A stretch of DNA of 64,000 bases from Brevundimonas mediterranea (GTDB lineage: Bacteria; Pseudomonadota; Alphaproteobacteria; Caulobacterales; Caulobacteraceae): contig NZ_JACIDA010000004.1 in NCBI RefSeq assembly GCF_014196125.1, positions 62,001-126,000 of the forward strand, in the 5' to 3' direction. Shown here piece after piece: positions 58,054 to 64,000 of this stretch (position 1 is its first letter; each line of letters begins with the position of its first letter). The position numbers were made by a program, and so were the translations under genes. The notes beneath the pieces were generated by a model. It did no database searches. It saw only the letters and a program-made list of their open reading frames with translations, and had not been told where the DNA came from.

Positions 58054-58833
58054 TTAGCCCCGGTGTCGGAGGTCCAGAACGTCCTGACTCGGTGCGGGCT
58101 TGCGCGTCAGGGGCACGCGCTTCAGCCACAGTTTCAGCGCCTCCCAATGGATCGCGGCCACGACCTTCAGCGTCAGCAGGGGCATGGACAGGGCGGCGGC
58201 GGTCAAGGCGCGGTCGGACATGGCCCGGCGCGCGCCGTTCATGCTGGTGGCGATCAGCAGGCCCTCGCTGTCCGAACCATTGATGGCCAGGCCCAGGGTT
58301 TCGCCCGGCGTCTGGCCCTTGAAATCATAGCTCATGCCCATGTCCATGAAGGGCGAGACATACAGGCGCTTGTCGGTCTGTTGCCGGAACCGGCCCGCCT
58401 GGGCGTCGGCCGCCAGGACGGGCAGGACATAGGATCGCCGCTCGCCGAAGGTGCTGGTGACCTCATAGACCATGGCGGCCAGCCGTCCGTCTTCGTGATG
58501 GCAGTAATAGAGGCTGATCGGGTTGAAGACGAAACCGAAGACGCGCGGCATGGTCAGAAGGCGGATCGCGCCCCGGCCGACGTCCACCCCGACCTCGGCC
58601 AGCCGCGCCTCGATCTGGGCACGCAGCGGGCGTTCCGAGCTGTCGCCGTGGTCCTGGTCGTGGAAGGACAGCAGGTTGAACCGGTTGCGCGAAAAGGTCT
58701 TCAGCCGCGCGTCCAGGGCGTCGATCTCGGCCAGGTCCAGCATAAGCCAGAAGACGCGGTAATTTAGCCGGTGCGGCGTCGGCCGCAGGCGGGCGTGAAA
58801 CACCCTGCCGACATAGAGGGCCGAATCTGTCAC
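58054..58833 (-). CDS. DUF1365 protein, second gene of flavin-oxidase operon
   Basis: 259 residues from GTG 58833, which overlaps the oxidase stop by 4 bases (GTGA). Motifs: YVGRVFHARLRPTPHRLNYR, FNPISLYYCHHEDG, MVYEVTSTFGERRSYVLP, FMDMGMSYDFKGQTPGE. In Rhodobacter sphaeroides a DUF1365 gene beside a flavin amine oxidase belongs to the RpoE-ChrR regulon, and that locus has been tied to unusual (furan) fatty acid synthesis; from memory, not re-checked here. The enzymatic step is not known. Confidence 0.87.
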   Translation of the reverse strand: MTDSALYVGRVFHARLRPTPHRLNYRVFWLMLDLAEIDALDARLKTFSRNRFNLLSFHDQDHGDSSERPLRAQIEARLAEVGVDVGRGAIRLLTMPRVFGFVFNPISLYYCHHEDGRLAAMVYEVTSTFGERRSYVLPVLAADAQAGRFRQQTDKRLYVSPFMDMGMSYDFKGQTPGETLGLAINGSDSEGLLIATSMNGARRAMSDRALTAAALSMPLLTLKVVAAIHWEALKLWLKRVPLTRKPAPSQDVLDLRHRG

Positions 58834-60185
58834 GCCGCCCGTTCCATCTGGACAGAGGGTGAGGACAGATGGATGCGGCCGCTCTCGTTCTCGACGGTCC
58901 AGGGACGACGCACCCCGCCCAGCTGTTCGGCCACCGCCAGGCCGGATTGAAGCCCGTCCTCGTGGAAGCCGGCCCCGAAATGGGCGCCGCAGAACCAGAC
59001 GCCGCCCTGGCCCTGAAGGCTCCACAGCGACTTCTGCGCCTTGATGGCGGCGGGGTCGAAGATCGGATGCTCGTACAGTTCACTGCGCAACAGGGTTCCG
59101 GCGGCGGGCGGACGTGGCGGGTTCAGGGTGACGAACAGGTCCTGGCCCGGCAGGCCTTGCAGCTTGTTCATCCAGTAGGTGACGCACAGGCCGCCGTCCG
59201 CGCCGATATAGTTCCACGAGGCCCAGGCCCGCCGGCGTTTCGGCATCAGGCCCGCGTCGGTGTGCAGGATGGTCAGGTTGCGGCTGTAGCGGAAGGCGCC
59301 CAGCAGGTCGCGCTCCTGCGGGGTGGGGGCCGCCAGCATGGCCAGGGCCTGGTCCGCATGGGCGCCGATGACGACATGGTCGAACCGGTCCTGGGCGCCG
59401 GTCGTGTCGTGGACCACGACGCCGCCGTCGACGCGCTGGACCTGGTCCACCCCGCGCCGGAGCCGGACTGCGTCGCCCTTTTGCCCGGCCCCGACCTGAC
59501 GGGCCAGTTCCTCGACATAGGCCCGGCTGCCGCCGACGACGGTGCGCCACAGGGGCCGGCCGACCAGTTTCAGCAGGCCGTGGTTGCCGCAGAAGCGCAG
59601 GAAGGATTCCGCCGGATAATCCATCAGCGTATGGGCCGGCGACGACCAAATGGCGGCGGCCATCGGCAGCAGGTGGTCGTCGCGGAAGGCCTCGCTGAAG
59701 CCCTCGCGCTTCAGATACTGGCCCAGGGTCACGTCGCTGTCGCCCAGGGCGGCCATGCCGCCGGGCGCCGAGCGATAGAAGCGCAGGATCTCCTTCAGCA
59801 TCGACCAGAAGCGCGGGCGGAACAGGTTGCGGCGCTGGGCGAACAGGGCGGGCGCGGCGTATTCGAACCGGCCCTGATCCAGAGACACGGCGAAGGACAT
59901 GTCGGTGGCCCGCGTCTCGAGCCCCAGATGGGCGAACAGGGCGATCAGGTTCGGATAGGTGGCGTCGTTGAAGACGATGAAGCCGGTGTCCACCGCGGTC
60001 TCGCCGGTCGGGGTGCGGACGTCCACGGTGTTGGAATGGCCCCCCAGCCGGTCGTCGCGTTCATAGATCGTCACGTCGTGGCGCTTCGACAGCAGCCAGG
60101 CGCTGGACAGGGCGGCGATCCCCGAGCCCACGACGGCGATCCGCAGGCGCGGACCGGTCTCGCTGGAAGGGGACGACAAGGGCAT
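58830..60185 (-). CDS. FAD-dependent amine-oxidase-like oxidoreductase
   Basis: 451 residues from ATG 60185 (GGAG upstream). N-terminal dinucleotide-binding IAVVGSGIAALSSAWLLSKRHDVTIYERDDRLGGHSNTV, the amine-oxidase/desaturase-like core, and the C-terminal VWFCGAHFGAGFHEDGLQSGLAVAEQL (second FAD contact). Together with DUF1365 it forms an operon that diverges from rpoE-chrR. A TGATCC-N18-TATCTT promoter-like site precedes it (60217-60246). Likely induced with singlet-oxygen stress. Confidence 0.88.
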   Translation of the reverse strand: MPLSSPSSETGPRLRIAVVGSGIAALSSAWLLSKRHDVTIYERDDRLGGHSNTVDVRTPTGETAVDTGFIVFNDATYPNLIALFAHLGLETRATDMSFAVSLDQGRFEYAAPALFAQRRNLFRPRFWSMLKEILRFYRSAPGGMAALGDSDVTLGQYLKREGFSEAFRDDHLLPMAAAIWSSPAHTLMDYPAESFLRFCGNHGLLKLVGRPLWRTVVGGSRAYVEELARQVGAGQKGDAVRLRRGVDQVQRVDGGVVVHDTTGAQDRFDHVVIGAHADQALAMLAAPTPQERDLLGAFRYSRNLTILHTDAGLMPKRRRAWASWNYIGADGGLCVTYWMNKLQGLPGQDLFVTLNPPRPPAAGTLLRSELYEHPIFDPAAIKAQKSLWSLQGQGGVWFCGAHFGAGFHEDGLQSGLAVAEQLGGVRRPWTVENESGRIHLSSPSVQMERAA

Positions 60186-60216
60186 AAAGGCTCCGCACGA
60201 CGGGCTACAGGTGGCG

Positions 60217-60246
60217 AAGATACGCGCCGCGCACGCGGCCGGATCA
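60217..60246 (-). promoter_or_regulatory. RpoE-type promoter for the flavin-oxidase operon
   Basis: On the minus strand: TGATCC (60246-60241), 18 bases, TATCTT (60222-60217). Matches the TGATCC-N18 pattern of Rhodobacter RpoE (ECF11) promoters, with a -10 that differs from TAAGA. It faces away from the second site at 60252. Confidence 0.6.
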
Positions 60247-60251
60247 CGAAA

Positions 60252-60281
60252 TGATCCAGACTTTCGCCAGAACCGTACTAG
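60252..60281 (+). promoter_or_regulatory. RpoE-type promoter for rpoE-chrR (autoregulation)
   Basis: TGATCC (60252-60257), 18 bases, TACTAG (60276-60281). The two sites meet as GGATCACGAAATGATCC. The inferred transcript starts near 60287, so the reading frame upstream of that is not translated from this promoter. Confidence 0.6.
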
Positions 60282-60286
60282 GTTCC

Positions 60287-60892
60287 ATGCATGGACAGGT
60301 TTCAACCTATCAGCGGATTCGGCCACCCGTGACGGCTGTGGGCGGCGAGCATGACCGGCTGATCGAGGCGGTGGCGCTGCGGCGCGACCGCGAGGCTTTC
60401 GCGCGCCTGTTCGAACATTTCGCGCCCCGCCTGAAAGCCTATCTGATGAAGGCCGGCGCGCCCGCGGGCGCAGCCGAGGACTTCGCCCAGGACGCCATGC
60501 TGACCGTGTGGCGCAAGGCCGAGCTGTTCGACAGCTCGAAGGCCCGGGCCGCGACCTGGATCTTCACCATCGCCCGCAACCGACGCCTGGACGTGCTGCG
60601 TCAGGACGCGCGGCGCACCCCGATGCCCGAGATCGAACTGTCGCAGGAAGAGCCCGAACGGCCGGACCAGATCGTGTTGATGGCCGAGGACGCGCTGCGG
60701 CTGAAGTCCGCGATGGCGCGACTGACGGCGGATCAGATCGAGGTTCTTCGTCTGGCCTTCTTCCAGGACAATCCCCATTCCGAAATCGCCCGGCGGCTGG
60801 ACCTGCCGCTGGGCACGGTTAAATCCCGAATACGCAAGGCCATGATCAAACTGCGCACCCTGCTTGACGATGAAAAGGGAGGCGAGGCATGA
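60287..60892 (+). CDS. rpoE: ECF sigma factor, RpoE/ECF11-like
   Basis: 201 residues from ATG 60287; a GTG at 60329 is possible. Sigma region 2 (FARLFEHFAPRLKAYLMKAGAP ... EDFAQDAMLTVWRKAELFD ... WIFTIARNRRLDVLR) and region 4 (LTADQIEVLRLAFFQDNPHSEIARRLDLPLGTVKSRIRKAM). Start depends on promoter position: if transcription begins at about 60287 the mRNA is leaderless. It overlaps chrR by 4 bases (ATGA). It likely drives its own operon and the divergent oxidase operon. Confidence 0.92.
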   Translation: MHGQVSTYQRIRPPVTAVGGEHDRLIEAVALRRDREAFARLFEHFAPRLKAYLMKAGAPAGAAEDFAQDAMLTVWRKAELFDSSKARAATWIFTIARNRRLDVLRQDARRTPMPEIELSQEEPERPDQIVLMAEDALRLKSAMARLTADQIEVLRLAFFQDNPHSEIARRLDLPLGTVKSRIRKAMIKLRTLLDDEKGGEA

Positions 60893-61527
60893 CCGGCGGT
60901 CACAACCCTTCTGAAGAACGGCTCCTGGCCTATGCGGCCGGCACGTTGAGCCCCCCCGAGGCCGTGGTGGTCGCCGCCCACCTGGCGATACGGCCGCAGA
61001 ACGACGCCTGGGTCCGCGCGCTTCAGGCCGTGGGGGGCCGGCTGCTGGACGATCTGGAGCCCGAGCCGATGCCCGACGACGCCTTGGCCCGCGTCCTGGC
61101 GCGCGCCGAGGCCGACGCCGGACAGGTTCTGGCCTCCACGCCCCTGAACGACATGGTCGGACTGCCGGAACCCCTGCGCCGTTACGCGCTGGGACCGTGG
61201 CGATGGCTGGGACCGGGTATGCGCGCCCGCGACGTCCATGCGCCGCGCGACGGCGACTGCCGCGTCATCCTGCTGGAGATCGGGCCGGGCCGTGAGACGC
61301 CGCGTCATACCCATGGCGGGATCGAACTGACCTGCGTCATCCACGGCGCCTACGCCACCGAAACCGCCCGGTTCGACGTCGGCGACTTCGAAGAGGCGGA
61401 CACCGAAGTGCTGCACCAGCCGCGCGTGGTCTCGCCCGACCCCTGCCTTTGCGTGGTGGCGCTGGACGGGCAGATCGAACTGGACGGCTGGCTGGGCAGG
61501 CTGATGCAGCCGTTCATCAAGCTGTAG
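60889..61527 (+). CDS. chrR: ChrR-like anti-sigma factor with cupin; N-terminal cysteines missing
   Basis: 212 residues. Rhodobacter ChrR binds zinc in its N-terminal anti-sigma domain through His6, His31, Cys35 and Cys38. Here His5 and His31 exist, but HLAIRPQN has Arg35 and Asn38, so the CxxC is lost. The C-terminal cupin keeps His140, His142, Glu146 and His176 (PRHTHGGIEL ... EVLHQPR) and Cys186-x-Cys188 (DPCLCVV). The protein would hold RpoE until singlet oxygen is sensed by the cupin half. Whether the anti-sigma half works without zinc is the open question. Confidence 0.88.
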   Translation: MTGGHNPSEERLLAYAAGTLSPPEAVVVAAHLAIRPQNDAWVRALQAVGGRLLDDLEPEPMPDDALARVLARAEADAGQVLASTPLNDMVGLPEPLRRYALGPWRWLGPGMRARDVHAPRDGDCRVILLEIGPGRETPRHTHGGIELTCVIHGAYATETARFDVGDFEEADTEVLHQPRVVSPDPCLCVVALDGQIELDGWLGRLMQPFIKL

Positions 61528-61651
61528 GCGAGACCGCACCGGGATCGACCATGTGAAGGTCCGGTTCCGGGCCCGGAAGGCTGCGGCTGACTCCGCATCC
61601 CAAACGCCCTTCGCATGGACGGGGAGGGCTCTCCACCGCTTGGCGGCTCCC

Positions 61652-62068
61652 CTAGGACTTCCTCAACCGCTTGGCGTTGGCGACGGCCGTCTTGTGGATT
61701 GGGGCGAGGGCGTCGGTCTGGGCCTGGGTCATTTCGGCGTTCAGGGTCAGGGCCTGGCCGGCGGCGCGGCTCCACCAGCCCAGGGCGTAGCGGAACTGGG
61801 CCTGGGCGGCTTCGGCCGGGGTCCGGGCGCCGGCGATTTCAGTCGCCGCCTGCAGGGCGCGTGCGCCTTCGTCCAAGGCGGCCTGGCCCAGGCGTTTGCC
61901 GACGGTCCCGGCGCTGGCGGCGAGCGCGGCGGCGGAGGCGGACAGGGCCTCGGTCTTTTCCGAGCTCATCAGCGACAGTTCGACCCTGTCCTGGCCGGCC
62001 GGATCGGTCAGGCCGTGGACCATCAGGGTGGTGCGCGCCGCGATGACCTCGGCCGAGGCGGACAGCAT
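61652..62068 (-). CDS. Phasin-like protein
   Basis: 138 residues, mostly alpha-helical and alanine-rich: LSASAEVIAARTTLMVHGLTD, EKTEALSASAAALAASAG, FRYALGWWSRAAGQALTLNAEMTQAQTDALAPIHKTAVANAKRLRKS. This resembles phasin-family proteins that coat polyhydroxyalkanoate granules. No pha gene is nearby, so it may bind another surface. It ends 124 bp from chrR in the converging orientation. Confidence 0.7.
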   Translation of the reverse strand: MLSASAEVIAARTTLMVHGLTDPAGQDRVELSLMSSEKTEALSASAAALAASAGTVGKRLGQAALDEGARALQAATEIAGARTPAEAAQAQFRYALGWWSRAAGQALTLNAEMTQAQTDALAPIHKTAVANAKRLRKS

Positions 62069-62121
62069 TTCGGCGCCCAGAACAGCCGGTGTTGGAACGC
62101 CGGTGGCGCAGGTCTTGCGGG

Positions 62122-62895
62122 TCAGGACGCGTCTCCGGGCCGGGCCTCGGCGGCGAAGGCCGCGACGTCGGACAGCAGGGCGGGTACGGCCAGGTCGATG
62201 ATGCGGCGGCCCTTTTCAGGGCTGGCCTGGGCCGGGTCGGAGCCGATGCGGCCGTCGGGGAAGCGGGCGCGATAGTCGAGGGCGTCGCGGATCGGGCCGC
62301 TGGGCGCGATCTTGGGAGCGTATTCCGCCGTCTTGATCCGGTCGGGATAGGCGGCCTGGGTCACGGCGATCTCGGACGGGGTGGCGTGCATGCCGTGGCC
62401 GGTCGGGAAGATCGAGTTGCACAGACCCTGGACGCCCGGCAGGTCCCACCAGTTCTTGAGCTTGAGAACGAACGGCGGCGCCTCCTCGACGAAGCTCCAT
62501 TCGGCGTAGATTTCCGAGAAGGTCGCCTCGATGGTGGCGACGTTTCCGCCGTGGCCGTTGAGGAAGTAGATCCGCTCGAACCCGTGCCGGCTCAGCGACG
62601 AGACCCAGTCGGTGATAGCCGCCATGAAGGTGGAGGGCCGCAGGCTGATGGTGCCGGCGAAGGCCAGGTGATGCTGGGCCATGCCGATGTTGAAGGTGGG
62701 GGCGACCATCAGGGCGGCGTCCGAACGCTCGGCCTCGTGGGCGATGATCTCGGGGCACAGCCAGTCGGTGCCCAACAGGCCCGTCGGCCCGTGCTGCTCG
62801 TTGGAGCCGATGGGCACCACGACCGTCTTCGACAGGGGCCGGCCCGACGCGATCTGGGCGTCGATCTCGGGCCAGGACGACAGGTGGATCAGCAT
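62122..62895 (-). CDS. Creatininase-family amidohydrolase
   Basis: 257 residues. Metal motifs: VVPIGSNEQHGPTGLLGTDWL, FNIGMAQHHLAFAGTISL, IYFLNGHGGNVATIEATF, FPTGHGMHATPSEIAVTQ. These are the E-x-H/D and GHG ligands of creatininase and related amidohydrolases (creatinine, 3-dehydro-scyllo-inosose or FAPy-type substrates). Substrate unclear. It is 54 bp upstream of the phasin-like gene on the same strand and may share its transcript. Confidence 0.85.
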   Translation of the reverse strand: MLIHLSSWPEIDAQIASGRPLSKTVVVPIGSNEQHGPTGLLGTDWLCPEIIAHEAERSDAALMVAPTFNIGMAQHHLAFAGTISLRPSTFMAAITDWVSSLSRHGFERIYFLNGHGGNVATIEATFSEIYAEWSFVEEAPPFVLKLKNWWDLPGVQGLCNSIFPTGHGMHATPSEIAVTQAAYPDRIKTAEYAPKIAPSGPIRDALDYRARFPDGRIGSDPAQASPEKGRRIIDLAVPALLSDVAAFAAEARPGDAS

Positions 62896-62921
62896 GGGCG
62901 AACTCCTTTACGCGACGGGTC

Positions 62922-63536
62922 TCAACTAGCCTGATCCACCGTCGGCGCATAGGCCGTGACGAAGATCCTCGCGGCCTCTCGGGCGCGATGGGCGCGGTGG
63001 TCGGCGTCGATCTGGGGCACGTTCAGCATAGACCGCAAATGAGCGTGACCCAGGACCAGGCCGGTGAACATCTCGGCCGCCTCGTCGGGGTCGGGCACGC
63101 TCAGCCGTCCGGCGCGGGTCTGCTCCGCCAGCCAGGCCGACAGCAGGCTCAGGCTGCGGCGCGGCCCCGCCTCATAGACCGTCCGGGCCAGTTCGGGCGC
63201 ATCGGCAGACAGCAGCACCACCCCGCGCATCGAACTGACCTTGTCGGGGTGACAGACCAGCGTCAGCAGGCCCTGGGCGAAGGCTTCGAGCACGATCAGG
63301 GGCGATCCGCTCGTTCTCAGCGGCGCCACGATCGCCTCGGCCCTCTCATGCGCCATGGCCTTGGCGATCTCCAGCTTGGAGGCGAAGCGGTTGTAGACCG
63401 TCTGTTTCGACACCCCGGCGAGGCGGGCGATCTCCTCCATCGACGCCGAAAGCCCCTTCTCGGCGAACAGGGTCGCGGCCGCCTCCAGTATGGCCTCGCT
63501 CTTCTTCTCGTCGACCTGGCCCCGGCGGCGCGCCAT
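62922..63536 (-). CDS. TetR-family transcriptional regulator
   Basis: 204 residues. N-terminal HTH: EAILEAAATLFAEKGLSASMEEIARLAGVSKQTVYNRFASK, then an all-alpha ligand domain. ATG 63536 overlaps the stop of the upstream efflux gene by one base (TGATG), so they form one unit. It probably represses that exporter and itself, with a small hydrophobic ligand as inducer. Confidence 0.88.
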   Translation of the reverse strand: MARRRGQVDEKKSEAILEAAATLFAEKGLSASMEEIARLAGVSKQTVYNRFASKLEIAKAMAHERAEAIVAPLRTSGSPLIVLEAFAQGLLTLVCHPDKVSSMRGVVLLSADAPELARTVYEAGPRRSLSLLSAWLAEQTRAGRLSVPDPDEAAEMFTGLVLGHAHLRSMLNVPQIDADHRAHRAREAARIFVTAYAPTVDQAS

Positions 63537-64000
63537 CAGTGGGCGTCCGAAGGCGGGGCGCCCGGCTGGGCCTTGACCGGCTGGGCCAGCAGGGTGACGA
63601 AAGCGGCGCCGGCGCACATGATCCCCAAGAGAGCGAAGGCGTCGCCGAAGGCCATGGTCGTGGCCTGTTTCTGCAAAATTCCATAGACGGCCTTCAGGGC
63701 CGAGGCGGCCGGGTCGATGGTGCCCGCGAACCTCTGGGCCATGCCGGCCATCATCTGACGCATGGCCTGATCGCCCTGGGCGATGCCGCTGGTCAGTTCG
63801 CCCAGATGGAGGGCGGTGTTGGTGGTCAGGCCGGTGTTCAGGATCGCCAGGCCGAAAGCGCCGCCGACGTTGCGCGACAGGTTCACCAGGCCCGAAGCGT
63901 TCTTGACCATGTGCGGCGGCAGGGTGGCCATGGTCACCTGCTGCGAGGCGATCATCGCCAGCATGACGCCGACGCCCCGGAAGGCCTGGACCGAGGCGAA
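63536..64000 (-). CDS. EmrB/QacA-type MFS exporter, 5' end outside window
   Basis: The reading frame enters from beyond position 64000 and ends at 63536. The visible C-terminal 154 residues include FASVQAFRGVGVMLAMIASQQV, GLVNLSRNVGGAFGLAILNTG and FALLGIMCAGAAFVTLLAQPVKA, matching the last helices of 14-TM DHA2 exporters such as EmrB. The part holding motif A is off the edge. Paired with the TetR gene that follows. Confidence 0.85.
   Translation of the reverse strand, partial: FASVQAFRGVGVMLAMIASQQVTMATLPPHMVKNASGLVNLSRNVGGAFGLAILNTGLTTNTALHLGELTSGIAQGDQAMRQMMAGMAQRFAGTIDPAASALKAVYGILQKQATTMAFGDAFALLGIMCAGAAFVTLLAQPVKAQPGAPPSDAH

Overview
The window looks like a chromosomal stretch of a Brevundimonas-like member of the Caulobacteraceae (Alphaproteobacteria). 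Support: high GC with dense, often ATGA-coupled genes; a CpdR orthologue (ClpXP/CtrA cell-cycle adaptor); DUF1134/EipA, DUF4167, DUF5694 and DUF4893 proteins; a ChrR/RpoE-type ECF pair; TonB receptor and OmpA-type porin; and intergenic palindromes of the kind seen in Caulobacterales. I see no prophage, insertion sequence, CRISPR array or rRNA operon. The left edge cuts a DUF5694 gene and the right edge cuts an EmrB-type exporter.

Layout. 0-11 kb: envelope genes (ExoD, YqaA/DedA-like, DsbB, Coq7-type hydroxylase, thiolase, OmpA-like protein, a solitary KpsS-like protein, a TonB receptor). 11-20 kb: the aguA-aguB putrescine operon, a hydrolase, a family 9 glycosyltransferase, infC (apparently starting at ATT), an S9 peptidase, an MFS exporter and rpmI-rplT. 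20-31 kb: a hybrid histidine kinase with a CBS-like sensor, a polysaccharide deacetylase, pheS-(unknown gene)-pheT, eipA and two sugar-nucleotide/SDR genes, one SQD1-like. 30-41 kb: DUF4167, two tandem DUF4893 lipoproteins, a Tat-exported serine hydrolase, a BetT-like transporter, a LysE exporter, clpB and an AT-richer gene of unknown family. 42-47 kb: Zn alcohol dehydrogenase, prmC, yihY and hslU, bounded by an inverted pair of about 57-bp repeats. 47-49.5 kb: a looser accessory stretch with small unknown genes and five copies of a GTCCGCAACGGGTCG-type repeat. 49.6-64 kb: ppa, a likely small RNA, cpdR, tRNA-Val, a LysR/SDR pair, a two-component system next to an EF-hand protein, and the rpoE-chrR locus, then phasin-like, creatininase, TetR and EmrB genes.

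How the genes work together. The clearest regulatory unit is at 58-61.5 kb. A flavin oxidase and a DUF1365 gene diverge from rpoE-chrR, and the gap between them carries two back-to-back TGATCC-N18 promoter-like sites. This matches the Rhodobacter RpoE-ChrR singlet-oxygen regulon. The ChrR-like protein keeps its cupin ligands but lacks the two cysteines of the usual N-terminal zinc site. Other coherent units are aguAB (agmatine to putrescine), pheST (translation), rpmI-rplT with a possible leader, and TetR-emrB (efflux). The best candidates for something undescribed are the small RNA at 51.18-51.26 kb, the unknown gene at 40.2-41.4 kb, the gene lodged inside pheST, and the repeat pair around 41.9 and 46.9 kb.

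All functional calls rest on reading the sequence and on remembered family motifs. No database search was run.
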